This document shows, in pieces, positions 35,822-48,100 of a stretch of 64,000 nt of DNA. The DNA lies in assembly GCF_036884655.1 (NCBI RefSeq), contig NC_088342.1:12504501-12568500 (forward strand), written 5' to 3'. The notes beneath the pieces are model-generated. The model was given only the letters and a program-made list of their open reading frames with translations, made no database searches and had not been told where the DNA came from. The stretch comes from Musa acuminata AAA Group (taxonomy: Eukaryota; Streptophyta; Magnoliopsida; Zingiberales; Musaceae). How positions within the stretch are numbered: position 1 is the first letter of the stretch; each line of letters opens with the position of its first letter. The position numbers and the translations under genes were made by a program.

Positions 35822-37660
35822 TTTTTTAAAATAAAGATGCAATAGAAATAAATAATATGCTGATTTTATAAATAAATAAATAATCAAGATATGGACTTCT
35901 ATCTTAATATGCTCCCACTATTTTACTAGCGAGTCACACGACACTCTCAGCACATGAAACGAAAGTCTCTGATAGACTTCTAGTGGGGATCGGGATCCAA
36001 TCAGCATCTTAGTGTAATCTTGAGAGACTCGACCAATCACACTAGGCCCAAAAGGTAGGCAATTCTTATCGATCACAACTTCTTATGATTCTCATCCTGT
36101 TCGGCCTCCGAACCACCATGGTCTCGAGGGACTCGACCAACCATGATGTTCGGTTAAGTCAACACCATCGTTACAAGATAAGTATAATTCGATGATATAT
36201 CCTCGAGGGACTCGACCAAGCATATCATGTCCTCAAGTCACCGGTGACATCTCTATGTCATAGGTAAGATAGCAAATCATGATATTAGTGAGCCTCGAGA
36301 GACTCGACCAAGTCAGCCTACATCGAGAATCGGTCCCTACCAATAACGATAAAAGGCCACGTGGGTCAATCTAATTGTCTTATATTTACCGACTTAATAT
36401 TATAAAGAGAGGAGAATTTTTATTTAATCTCCTAATATGATGTGTCACACACATACATATTTAATATATATCTACATCATATGTATATATATATATATAG
36501 TAGGTATATAAATAATCACACATTACATGAGTAATCATACCAAATGATCATGGACCACATCCTAATGTGATCAGGCCCTAGTGGGCCTAATCACTCACAT
36601 CAAAATCTTTGCACGTAGCGGTGCATCTCCATGCTCTTGATCGTTCACATCGTCCTTGTTGGTTCCGTCGACATCTCGGCGCATCTCCATGCATCGCGAT
36701 CGTCTATCTTGGCCTCGTGGGTCCGCTCCCGTTGTGTCTCCTCATATAATTATAACTTAATCATAGGCACGCAGGTCCGACAATAAACAAGAATAAAATT
36801 GGAGGCCCGTAAGCCCCAATAATAATAATAATCACATGTATATACACATCACATAGTTCATGATCATTCGTCCACACCATACATCATATGTAAATATCAT
36901 TATGTAGGACTACTAGATAAAAATAATTATTATTATTAAATAAACTTTTTAATTAATTAATATTTTCTAAAATTTGGGACATGTAGGGAATTTCCTAAAT
37001 TGTGAAGGGTATTTTGCTAATACGGATAGAAAGGACATGCTTGAAGTTTCTAAAACTTTGAAGGACAAAACTATGTTTTTGCCAAAAAACCTAATCCCTT
37101 CTCTTCTCCCCTGCTGTGTTGTCGCCACCGCCACCCTGTCAGCGGCAGCCACTATAGGGGGGGCGGGGGCGCCGCCTCTGCTGGCGGGCGGCTCGCCCAC
37201 GAGTGGTGTGCTTGCGGGCGATGCCTCCTGCATGAGCGGGTGCCCCTGCGGGTGGTTCTGCCCATGACGATTGCTCCCGCAAATGCCGCCTGTGCGGGCG
37301 GTTGCACCTGCAATCGACGCTACAAGCGACGGCCAACCATGCAAGTGAGCATCGCTACGAGTACTATGCCCGCAGGCAGCGCCCATGAGTGTCGCCGCTT
37401 GGGTTGCAGGCGCAATGCTTGTGCCCAAGCGGCTCTGCCTACGGCTAGCCGACCGCCTATGGTTGCAACTCCGTGTAGGCGGCCTACTAACATGCGGATG
37501 GCAACAATGCTACCATCTTTGAGGGCAGCAACAATGCTGCCATCTTTGATGGCAGCAACAATTGCTGCCCTTTCTTGCTTTTACGTCAATGATTTTGACA
37601 TCAAAAGCTTCTCTAAAACATATTACATAGTTCAAAACCAATCTATCACACAAACAACCT
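35822..37660 (-). promoter_or_regulatory. Leader of T-b with hairpin array and GC-rich block
   Basis: A long untranslated region between the primer site (37661-37673) and gag. Near gag it has four hairpins with a common loop CTCGAGGGACTCGACC (plus sense) at about 36008-36046, 36117-36145, 36192-36228 and 36285-36320. Farther out are AT-rich repeats, ATAATAATAATAATC and a GC-rich block (37100-37580). No protein is supported. Confidence 0.7.
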
Positions 37661-37674
37661 GGCTCTGGTACCAC

Positions 37675-37936
37675 TATTAGGAAAATCTGGGGGGCGACAT
37701 CATATGCGCAGTAGAAGAATATTAAAACAAAATCCTCAAAAATTCTCAAAGATGTGTTCATTGTTGTGCGAAGATTGGTGCGTAAAATCTGTGAAACTTA
37801 TAAATGTGTATATTAAAGATTGTGTTATCTAGGGAGATCGTATATCCTTGAATCCCTATAGATCTCTAGGAGAGGGTGAAGGAGGTCAAGTGTCCTCCTC
37901 TCTAATGATGATCCACACAGCAGGGCTATGACGATA
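37675..37936 (-). repeat. Truncated 5' LTR of T-b
   Basis: The first 262 bp of a T LTR (TATTAGGAAAATCTGGGG...), ending at GGGCTATGACGATA where element G starts. The intact T LTR continues GACGATGCTCC, so G entered there. The rest of this LTR is not found in the window. Confidence 0.8.
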
Positions 37937-38300
37937 TGTTAGGACTCTAGCTAGGAGAGTCCTAATTGAGTTTCATTAAAAGGGGCGTTCATGTAAAACC
38001 TACCTAGCCGACCCCTATTAAAGAGATGAAGAGGCCGGCTAGGATTAGGGTTAGTTGGGAGGTTGCTTCTTAGAGTAGGAGTCTTATTAGGAGTTGGTTA
38101 GAAGTAGGAGTCCTATGAGGAGTTATGGTTTAGAAGCCCTATAAATAATCATGTATTCATCCTCTCTTGACAAGTAATATATGAATCTTCTTAGCAGCTT
38201 TTAAGCAGCAACCTGGAGGAAGGAACCCCTATAGAGTTCCAAGGAGGCTGATCCCTTAAAGAGATCAACTCCAAGCTTAGAATATGTAAGGGTTCTAACA
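37937..38300 (+). repeat. 5' LTR of element G
   Basis: 364 bp, TGTTAGGACTCTAGCTAGG to GGGTTCTAACA. TATAAATA at 38140-38147 is the likely promoter box. The start is repeated at 43373 (TGTTATAACTCTAGCTAGG). Confidence 0.88.
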
Positions 38301-38314
38301 TTTGGTATGAAAGC

Positions 38315-39050
38315 AACGTTCTTGGCATCTCGTTGCCCTTTCACAGCCGTCCAAAGCAATTCCCACAATTGCTTAAATGATCGTCGTCGAATTCCTCCGT
38401 TATCTCCACCACCGCGGATCATCCTTTGATCTCCCTATGAATTGCAATAGGTTCTAGTTTCCTACCTTACTACTGTTGCAATTTAGTTATCCTTATTCAA
38501 AAATCTAGCCATCCATCAGCCCTCCATAGCTACCCAAAGCAATTCCCACAATTGCTTAAAAGATCATCGCTGAATTTCACTGTCATCTCCACCATGGATC
38601 ATCCTTTGATCTCCCCATGAATTTCAATAGGTTCTGGTTTCCTACCTTACTGCTGCTACAATTTAGTTACCCTTATTCAAAAATCCAAAAAAATCATTAC
38701 TATATTGTTGCATAAACTTTTCGTCATAAAGTTTTTATCTCTACGATTAAAGATGCACTATAGAATTCCAACCGCATAGCACAGTTTGTTTAATCTTGCT
38801 TGTCCAAATCTCTATGAAATTTTTATGACAGCTTTGACACTTCCTAACAGTAGATTTTTCTTTTGTTTCATCAAAAAATTCTTAATATAAACTACTGACC
38901 TTTTATGTCCAAACTACTACACTTTAGACATAAAAATCTGCTACAGTACCTTTCCATGATCCTCAATTTTTCCGAACCTTCCACCACCCTATGCCATTAA
39001 CCCATCACTAAAAAAAAGACAGAGACATCTCTGATCTATAGGCATATGCT
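38315..39050 (+). other. Untranslated leader of element G
   Basis: Between primer site and gag. It contains an imperfect direct duplication: CCAAAGCAATTCCCACAATTGCTTAAA with the following text on ATCATCCTTTGATCTCC occurs at about 38351-38500 and again at 38535-38690. No coding trace. Confidence 0.55.
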
Positions 39051-39905
39051 ATGGCCTCTCAAGATCCAATTGATGCCAAATTTGAAGCATGGGAATCTCG
39101 GATTGAATCGTGGTTTGAATCGTGTTTGAATCTCAGACAAATTGCGTGCTTTGTTTGCATAATTCAGAATTGGACAACCACCGAGTCCAACCAAATTTCA
39201 GCAAGGAGAGAGTTCAGAGAGGCCTCCATAGAAGGAGATACAGCCCTTGGACATGCTTCAGCCATGCATGAGGGTGGACTTCCTACGATGGGAAGAAGGA
39301 GACCCAGCGGGGTGGATTTCGTGCGTCGAATGTTACTTTCGCTACTACCAAACATCGGATGATGCTACGGTGGAAAATACTATCATCTACCTTGAAGGAG
39401 ATGCTATTCAATGGTACAATTGGCTGGAATACAATCATGAGGATCCGACATGGAACCAATTTAAGAATGCACTGCTGAATCATTTCGGACCTACGGAGTA
39501 TAAAAATATCGATGGCCAACTCGCAAAGATTCGACAAACCTCTACGATTCAAGAGTACCAAACCAGGTTTGAGAGGCTATCCTACCTTGCTTGTGATTGG
39601 ACTGACCTTCAATTGTTAGGAACATTCATCGAAGGACTCAAGCTAGAGATTAAATGGGAGGTTAAGGCGTAGTAGCCCCGTACCATGACAGTTGTGATTT
39701 TTTTCGCCCGAATACAAGAAGAACGGCTCAACCAAGATGCTTGGAGGATGAAAACCTCTCCTAGGCCCGCAGCATATAAATCTCCTTCTTCTCCCAGCCA
39801 TCCTTCGCTGCCAAAAAAATTGATAAGAGAAGAACTACGTGACTGATCAGCAAATGGTCTTTGTTAGCATTGCGACGAGCTGTGGAACCGTGATCATCAC
39901 TGCAA
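39051..39905 (+). pseudogene. gag of element G
   Basis: The probable start MASQDPIDAKFEAWESRIES is at 39051. The Gypsy gag core lies in another frame (39247-39672), with VECYFRYYQTSDDATVENT, WNQFKNALLNHFG and QEYQTRFERLSY, the usual Retrotrans_gag words, so at least one frameshift separates them. A zinc knuckle of the chromovirus kind, C-x-H-C-DELWNRDHHC, sits at about 39857-39900 with a stop replacing one residue. Nucleocapsid function is lost in this copy. Confidence 0.8.
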
Positions 39906-40079
39906 AAAGGGCTGCCTCCTACTAATTGAACCTCTAGAAGATATGGAGGAGGAGGTCCAGGAGCATGAGGAAGAGGTTGCGGATAAAGAACAATGGTTGG
40001 TTGATATTACGATGCATGCCCTTGCTGATTACGCGAACCTGCAAATGATGAAAGTGAGAGGACTTCTGAAGCAATAACC

Positions 40080-41365
40080 TATCACCATTCTTATTATCAC
40101 CGGGAGCACTAATAATTTTATGAACAGCAAGGTTGCTGTCTGGATGGCCTTACCTATAGAGAATTGCAGCAGGTTTGACGTTAAGGTCACCGACGGACGA
40201 ATTTTGAAGTGTGATTATAGCTGCCCGCATGTGAAACTATTGCTATAGGACCAAGAGATAATTGCATATTTCTTCCTCCTCCCTCTTGATGATTATGAGG
40301 TGATTCTTGGCATCGAATGATTGACAACATTAGGTGATATTTCCTGAAATTTTATGAAACTAATTATGAAATTTTTCAGTAAGGGGAAACAGGTGATACT
40401 GCACGGGAAACGTGGGGGTGGCGTAATGACGATTTGCATACAACGAATGGAGAAGGTTTTGCACAAAGCATGCAGCGGATTTTTGGTACAATTTGAGCAG
40501 CAAACTAAGGGAGAGCCAATAGAATTTGAAGATCCAAACCTACTTCCTTTGCTTGCTCAATTTTCAGATATATTTGATGAACCACACAACCTATCTCCTA
40601 CCCGTCGGCATGATCATTGTATACCGATTCTTCCGGGCAAATTTCCAGAAAATACTCGGCCATCTTGGTATCCACATCTCTAGAAGGATGAAATAGAAAG
40701 AATTGTAAAAGAGATGCTTGAAACAGGAGTTATTCGGCCAAGTTGTAGCCCTTACTCTTCACCAATGCTCCTCGTATGAAATAAGGATGGAACATGGCGA
40801 ATGTGCGTTGATTACTGAGCTCTCAACGGCATAACCGTCAAGGAAAAATACCCTATTCCAGTAGTAGATAAATTGCTCGATGAATTAAAGGAAGCATGAG
40901 TCTTCCAAAGCTGAACCTTCGATCCGAGTATCATCAAATATGAGTGTACAAAGAAGACATACTGAAAACTGCCTTTTGAACACACAATGACCACTATGAA
41001 TTTTTGGTAATTCCCTTTGGTCTCACTAATGCTCCCTCCATCTTATGAATGATATTTTTCATAATTATCTTTTTATATTTGTTATAGTTTTCTTCGATGA
41101 TATCCTTATTTACAGCCCTTCTCTTGAAAGTCATTTACAGCACTTATGATTTGTTTTAACGATTTTGCGAGAATATAATTTTTTTGTCAAAAAATCGAAG
41201 TGCAACTTTCTTTAACATAAGGTGGAATATCTTGGGCATATCATATCAGAGGAAGGTATGGCAGTGGACCCCTCCAAACTTGAAGTAATGTAGAACTGGT
41301 CGACCCTGAGGAACATAAAATCGCTATGCGGCTTTCTCAGTTTAACAGGCTACTACTGCAAGTTC
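40080..41365 (+). pseudogene. Protease and reverse transcriptase remnants of element G
   Basis: A protease-like segment (about 40081-40240, ILIITGSTNNFMNSKVA) has Ile where the catalytic Asp of D-T/S-G is expected. The RT starts near 40570 (HNLSPTRRHDHCIPI), with [12 protein letters not shown] and YSSPMLLV, and keeps the catalytic loop as FFDDILIYS (about 41088-41114). At least ten stops or frame breaks are present. The family copies element RNA to DNA; this copy cannot. Confidence 0.8.
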
Positions 41366-42163
41366 ATGAAAAACTTTGGAAATATCAATGCACCCCTTAC
41401 TTTCTTGCTGAAAAAAGATGCTTTCCAATGGTTGGACAAAGCCACTACCACCTTCGATGAACTTAAAGTCGCAATGATGATAACACTCGCACTAGTGCTA
41501 CCCGACTTCGGCAAGACTTTTGTTATTGAAGTCGATGCCTCCGGAGTAGGAATTGGTGCTGTACTAATGCAAGATGGCCGCCCCCTCACTTATACCAGTA
41601 AGGCAATATCTCCTTCCCATCTCAAGATAACTATTTATGATAAGAATATGCTCGCGGTTGTGCATGCAGTGACCAAATGGAGACCGTACTTGATCAGGCG
41701 ACGCTTTCAAATCAAGACCGATAATAAAAGCCTAAAATATTTCTTAAAGCAGAAGATATCTTCCCCCGAACAGCAAAAATGGATAATAAAGCTTCTTGGA
41801 TATGATTATGAAATAACTTCCAAAAAAAGGAAAGAGAATGTTGTTGCAGATGCGCTTTCGCGACTACCAAAGCAAGCTGAATTTTTAGTCGTTTCACTTC
41901 CGACCAGCGACTTCCTTGATGATATTAAGAGGGAATGGCAGGAAAATCCGAAGACCAGTAAGATCATAAAAAAATTGGAGGAAGCACCAAGCTCCGTGGC
42001 TCATTACAGTTGGGACTCAAAAGAATTACACTATAAGGGACACATTGTGCTTGTGCCAAATTCTACTTGTATAAAGACCATCCTTCAAGAGATGCATTCC
42101 ACACCTATGGCCGGGCACTCCAGGTTCCTTAGAACCTATAAGAGAATTAAGCAAAAATTTTAA
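41366..42163 (+). pseudogene. RNase H and integrase N-terminal part of element G
   Basis: A 265-aa open segment. The RNase H domain (about residues 18-165) shows VIEVDASGVGIGAVL, the TDNKSL aspartate and VVADALSR. The usual YEKEMLA is YDKNMLA, so the Glu is lost. The integrase zinc-binding part begins near residue 230 (EMHSTPMAGHS) and continues after two stops as AECDICQRHKG (42200-42230). The fold is recognisable and open because of chance rather than function, since both ends are broken. Confidence 0.82.
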
Positions 42164-42983
42164 TAGGTAGGGATGAAAAATATTATTGCTAAATTTGTGG
42201 CAGAATGTGATATATGTCAACGACATAAAGGCGAGATAGTGATAAGTCCCGGAAAGCTACAAACCTTACCCATCCCGGACTCAATATGGATTGATATATC
42301 AATGGACTTCATCGAAGGGCTTCCCTCATCATAAGGAAAAGGTACAATTCTTGTCATCGTTGATCGCCTTACAAAGTATGCTCACTTTTGTGCTATTCAT
42401 AATCCCTACACTGCTTCTAGTATTGCTCGAATCTTTATGGAGAATATTATAAAATTGCATTGGATGTAGAGATCTATTATAAGTGATCATGATAGGGTCT
42501 TCATGAGTAGATTTTGGATAGTTATTCCAGATGCAGGGAACTAAATTGAAAATGAATATGGCGTATCACCCATAAACCGACGGTCAAACTGAAGTGGTGA
42601 ACAGGTGCTTGGAGATATACCTCAGATGCTTCACTAGTGACTGGTCAAAAGAGTGGACAAAGTGGCTTCCCTAGGCTGAGTGGTGGTATAATATAACTTA
42701 TCATTCATCCATAAAATGTACTTCCTATGAGGCTATGTATGGCTGACCTCCCCTTGTGATCCCAAAATATGTGTTGGGCACCTCTAAAGAAGAATAAGTA
42801 GACAGGGAACTATAGGACAAAGACAAAATGCTAAAGTTGCTAAAAGATAATCTCACTACAGCTCAAGCAAGGATGAAATAGCAATATAATCAACATAAAG
42901 GTAAAAAAGAATTTTCAGTAGGAGATTGGGTCTTCCCACGACTCCAGTCATACAAGCAAACATCAATCCAGACCAGAGCATCT
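42164..42983 (+). pseudogene. Integrase core of element G
   Basis: Remnants of the DDE core: MDFIEGLPSS (42300-42330), VIVDRLTKYAHF (42356-42391), SDHDRVFMSRFW (about 42485-42520), and the Px[13 protein letters not shown] stretch near 42570-42610 in shifted frames. Stops separate each piece. Confidence 0.75.
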
Positions 42984-43355
42984 ATGAAGCTTTCACCTCG
43001 GTTCTATGGACCCTACCAAATTTTAGAGCGCATCAGAGCGATAGCATACAGATTGGACTTACCCGCTAGCTCTCGAATTCATCCAGCCTTTCATGCGTCG
43101 TGTTTAAAGCTCAAGCTGGGACAAAACGAGACAACTCAAAGCCATCTGCCAAATATGACTATCCAAGGAGAACTCCAAACCCAGCCGAGTGCCATTATTG
43201 ATTGACGGATCGTGACTCGATGACGACGACCCACTACTGAAGTGCTAATACAGTGGGCGAACCTACCAGCAGAAGATGCTAATTGGGAGAACTATGACGA
43301 CTTGAAGATCAAATTCCCAGAATTCATGGATCTTCAGTCTCGAGGACAAGGCTGA
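42984..43355 (+). pseudogene. C-terminal chromodomain-like end of element G
   Basis: MKLSPRFYGPYQILERI, RLDLPASSRIHPAFHASCLK (the GPY/F module and the end of integrase) and, after stops near 43203-43218, EVLIQWANLPAEDANWENY, a diverged chromodomain of the Reina type, believed to target integration to chromatin marks. The stop at about 43353 precedes the polypurine tract. Confidence 0.78.
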
Positions 43356-43372
43356 TTTGAAGAGGGCAGGTC

Positions 43373-43547
43373 TGTTATAACTCTAGCTAGGAGAGTCTTA
43401 ATTGAGTTTCATTGAACGGGACATTCATATAAAACCTATCTAGTCGACCCTTATTAAAAAGGTGAAGAGGTCGGCTAGGGTTAGGGTTAGCTGAGAGGTT
43501 GCTTCTTAGAGTATGAGTCTTATTAGGAATTTGTTAGAAGTAGGAGT
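43373..43547 (+). repeat. Truncated 3' LTR of element G
   Basis: 175 bp matching the first half of the 5' LTR and stopping at AGAAGTAGGAGT, where T-c begins. The intact LTR continues CCTATGAGG. Confidence 0.82.
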
Positions 43548-45138
43548 TGTTGGGAAAATCTTTGGGGGCAATATCACATGCGCAGTAGAAGAACAAGAAA
43601 ACAAAATCCCCGATTACCAAAGAGATATTCGTCGTCATGCGAAGATTGGTGCGCAAAATCCGCGAAACTGAAAAACTGCATATAGAATATATTGTGTTAC
43701 CTAGGGAGATCGTATATTCCTATTTCCTTGTAGATCCTTAGGAGAGGGTGAAGGAGGTCAAGCGTCCTCCTCTCTAGCGGTGATCCACACAGTAGGGCTG
43801 CGACGACGCTCCTCAAAACTCCAGGCCTGCTCTGAGGTAGAGAGGGGAATGAGAATATAAGAGGTAAGCAAAGGCTCTAGCCTATGAGACTCTGAATTCC
43901 TCCTATTTATAGAGGTCCCCTATCAAACCCTAATGGATCCTCGCCTAGTGGGTATTTGATCTGCATCCAATAACCCAAGCCTTTTAGATTAGTGGATCTC
44001 TATCCAATAATCTCTCATGGGCTCTTATTGGATCTCATCCATGGGATCCAATAATTCAGGGGCTTATTGGATATCCAATAAGACAAGGGCTCCGTCGGAT
44101 ATCTCATATTCGAACCTCTACTCATCGCAATACCTACCATATGTGTGTGACCCTCTAGGCCCAATATCGAGCTGGCTGTGAGTCATATCTGTCAGAACTC
44201 CTTCTAACTCAGTGAATTATTATCTCTATAATAATTCACTTGACTCATCGACTATAGACGTACTAGGCCACTACGCCGTAGTCCCCAGACGATACAAGGG
44301 AATCCAATCCATTGGATCTGTCTGTCCTCAGTTACCGTGTACCTACAATCCCTCATCCATCTAATATCCCAGAGACCGTATATCAAGCATGGTGTTGTCA
44401 GACCCATATGGTTTCTACTCGAGTCTCGCTCTAATCGGATTATCCCGGAGAACTCTTTCTCTCTCAACCCGAATGACCCTGGCCAGGGATTTGTTTGAGT
44501 AAAAACACATAGGATATTCCTCTCATGACGCCGAGAGTGGATGATCCTCTATTGACACTCAATAGCCCTCCTAAGGTCGACTACCACTCCCAATAACTAG
44601 TAGTACTAGATCTGGGACAGCCAAACCTATAAGTCTAGTATCAAAGAGTGGAGCACTCATACAGGACATCTTTGGTATCTCAAGTCTAAGGACCAGATAT
44701 ACCACTAGGACTACGGAATCGTTGTTTGACAATAAAGCATCATCAACCATCCAACATTTCATAAGCGGATCAATCAATGAACTCATTCTCCAATGAGCAC
44801 CTGTACTGTATCCCTAGTGTCCCTACACGAGCAGCTATGAGACCAGCTGCTTCCATCATATGGACGGGTATACAGCACACCAGTCTGTCCGGTTATCACG
44901 ATATCCCTCTCGAGTAACCTATGACTGGGATTATTTAGGATATATGTTTAAAGGTGAATCGATCTCATTTTCGTGATCTCATCATGATCCGATTCCCATT
45001 GCACAAATCCAAGGACATCACAATATATATATGCATATATGCAACAGCTATAAAGTGATATATGCCAAAATATAATAAGCAAAAAGATTCTATATCAAGT
45101 CACACGTGCCATCACTCACGTGATTGGCTTGCTGGGCA
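43548..45138 (-). repeat. 3' LTR of T-c
   Basis: TGTTGGGAAAATC to GCTTGCTGGGCA. It includes the CTATTTATAGAGG box near 43908. It is followed by internal sequence CCTATGACTAGC. Confidence 0.9.
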
Positions 45139-45165
45139 CCTATGACTAGCAATCTCCTACTTGAC

Positions 45166-48100
45166 CTAAAGCCAATCACCTATGTGTCTGATCCCTATTA
45201 GACCCCTGTGACGCTCAAAGATAATCTGAGACAACAGCTTTGTCAGTGGATCTGCAATGTTATCTTCGGATGGAACACTTTCCACTACTACATCTTCTTG
45301 GGTTACGATCTCTCTGATAAGGTGGAACCTCCTCATAACATGCTTAGATTTCTGATGAGACCTAGGTTCCTTCGCTTGACCAATCGCTTTGTTGTTGTCG
45401 CAATATAAGGAGATCGGCTCCTCGCTACCCGGCACGACTCCCAAATCTGTGATGAACTTCTTCAACCAGACTTCCTCCTTTGCTGCATCTGATGCAGCAA
45501 TGTACTCCACCTCTGTGGTCGAGTCAGTAGTAGTATCTTGCTTGGAACTCTTCCAGCACACTGCTCCTCCATTCAAGGTGTACACGTACCCCAAATTCGA
45601 CTTGCTATCATCGACATCAGATTGAAAACTTGAGTCTGTGTAGCCTTCAACCTTAAGGCTACTACCTCTATATACTAGTAAAAGATCCTTAGTCCTTCTC
45701 AAGTACTTAAGGATACACTTTACTGCTTTTCAATGCTCCAATCCTAGATCTGCCTGATACCTGCTCGTGACACTCAGAGCATGCGCTATATCAGGCCTTG
45801 TACATAGCATGGCATACATGATAGACCCTATTGCTGAGGCATAAGGTATCATATCCATGTTCGCCTTTTCTTCTAGAGTCTTTGGGGTCATACTCGTAGA
45901 AAGTGATATCCGATGTCTCATCGGTACGAGACCTCTCTTGGAATTTTTCATGCCAAACCTTTTGACAATGATTTCTATGTACCTGGACTAGGATAAGCCA
46001 AGCATCCTCTTGGATCTATCTCTATAGATTCTAATCCCCAAGATATAGGATGCTTCCCCCAAGTCCTTCATGGAGAAGTGTCTAGATAACCAAGCCTTTA
46101 CCGTGGATAGCATTCCTACGTCATTCCCAATGATCAGGATGTCATCCACATATAACACCAAAAAGGTGATAGTGCTCCCACTTACCTTTCTGTACACACA
46201 AGGCTCATCTTCGTTCTTAATGAAGTCATAAGATCTGATTGTCTCATCAAATCTTATGTTCCAACTTCGAGAAGCTTGCTTTAGTCCATAAATGGATCTA
46301 AGCAACCTACACACCTTATCTGGGCAGTTCTTGGACACGAATCCCTCAGGTTACATCATATACACCTCCTCATCGAGGTTCCCATTAAGGAATGCGGTTT
46401 TCACATCCATCTGCCAAATCTCATAATTATAGTGTGCTGCAATAGCCAATAGAATTCTGATGGATTTTAGCATTGCTACGGGTGAGAAGGTTTCGTCGTA
46501 GTCAACACCTTGCCTTTGACGATACCCCTTAGCCACTAGCCTTACTTTATAGGTCTCTACCTTTCCATCTATTCCGATCTTTTTCCTAAAGATCCACTTT
46601 CAACTGATGGGTACAATACCTTCGGGCATATCAACTAGGTTCCAAACCTTGTTGGAGTACATAGAATCCATCTCATAATTCATGGCTTCTTGCCACTTCT
46701 TGGAGTCTATACTCATAATAGCCTCCTCGTAGGTCTGAGGATCAATATCCTCAACATCCTCTCCTCTAATATGTCCCACATATCTCTCAGGAGGATGGGA
46801 TACTCTATCAGACCTACGTAAAGTTAAAACTTGTATATTAGGTACCTGAACAGACTCGGGCTGTAGAGTGGTGCTTGAACTTGGTTCTCTAACCTCACTC
46901 AACTCTATCATTCTCCCACTATCACCGCCAAGAATTTGTTCCTTCTCAAGGAACACTGCTCTCTTAGTTACAAAGACCTTTTGGCCCTCGAGATGATAGA
47001 AATAATACCCTCAATTTTCCTTAGGGTATCCCACAAATTTGCATCACTCTGTCCTTGATTCTAACTTATCGGGGTTGTGTCTTTTAACGTGGGCAGGGCA
47101 GCCCCAAATCTTAACAACCTTAAGATCAGGCTTCTTCCCTTTCCATATCTCATATGGTGTAGACACTACCGACTTAGTTGGAACTCTGTTCAGAAGGTAA
47201 GCTGTGGTTTCTTGGGCATATCCCTAGAATGAGATGGGTAGGTCAGCGAAACTCATCATGGACTATACCATATCTAATAACGTACGATTTCTCATTTCAA
47301 AGACACCATTGAGCTGAGGTGTATAAGGAGGTGTCCATTGGGATAATATCCCATGGTCCTTGAGGAACTGAGTAAACTCTATACTTAAGTACTCACCTCC
47401 TCGATCTGATTGAAGAGTTTTGATAGTCTTTCCAGTCTGGTTCTCCACCTCATTCTCATACTCTCTGAATTTCTCAAAGGCCTCGGACTTGTACTTCATT
47501 AAGTACACATATCCATATCTTGAGAAATCATCAGTAAAGGTAATGAAGTAGGAGTAACCACCAATGGCATGAGTTGACATGGGTCCACATACATCACTAT
47601 GTATGAGTTCCAACAGCTCAGTGGCTCTCTCTCCAGTTCCACTAAATGGAGAGTTGGTTAGTTTTCCACGAAGGCAAGGCTCGCAAGTTGCATATGACAC
47701 ATAGTCGAATGGATCTAGATATCCATCATTTAGCAACTTTTGAATCCTTCTTTCATGGATGTGACCTAGCCTACAATGCAACAGGTATGCACTGTTTATC
47801 TCATCTCGTTTCTTCTTTGACACATTTACATTCATGATATGTGGAGTAGTGTCTAACATAAATAAACCATTATGCAATGTTCCTTTCGTGATGATCTTAT
47901 CATCTAATAATATCGAACAACCATTGTTCTCAAAAACTAATTTATATTCACTAACTGTCAAACATGAAATTGAGATAATATTTTTGATAATAGAAGGAAC
48001 AAAATAACATGCATCTAATGCAATAAAAGCTCCACTAGGCAGATGTAGGGCGACCTCGCCAATAGCTACTACAGCAACTTTTGCTCCATTACCCATCTTG

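Larger units (their letters stand above)
11727..37936 (-). mobile_element. T-b: decayed autonomous-type Copia element, interrupted by S-c and by G
   Basis: T-b is made of 11727-13777 and 32381-37936. On the minus strand it reads 5' LTR (37675 onward, truncated at 37936 by G), primer site (37661-37673), leader, gag, protease, integrase, RT, RNase H and a complete 3' LTR (11727-13326). S-c split the RNase H gene; AATTC flanks the insertion at 13773-13777 and 32381-32385. All coding parts have many stops, so this is an old copy. Confidence 0.85.
37937..43547 (+). mobile_element. G: Gypsy chromovirus (Reina-like), 3' LTR truncated
   Basis: LTR 37937-38300, primer site TGGTATGAAAGC (38303-38314), gag, knuckle, protease, RT, RNase H, integrase, a C-terminal chromodomain-like segment, polypurine tract GAAGAGGGCAGG and the start of the 3' LTR (43373). 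Order and the chromodomain-like end place it in the Gypsy chromoviruses; the short LTR and size of about 5.6 kb suggest Reina. It has many stops. It lies in the T-b LTR and is itself cut at 43547 by T-c. Confidence 0.85.

Noticed and set aside
37240..37680. 146-aa frame in the T-b leader
   Set aside because: Spans repeats (GCAACAATGCTGCCATC) and the primer-site region; no similarity recognised.
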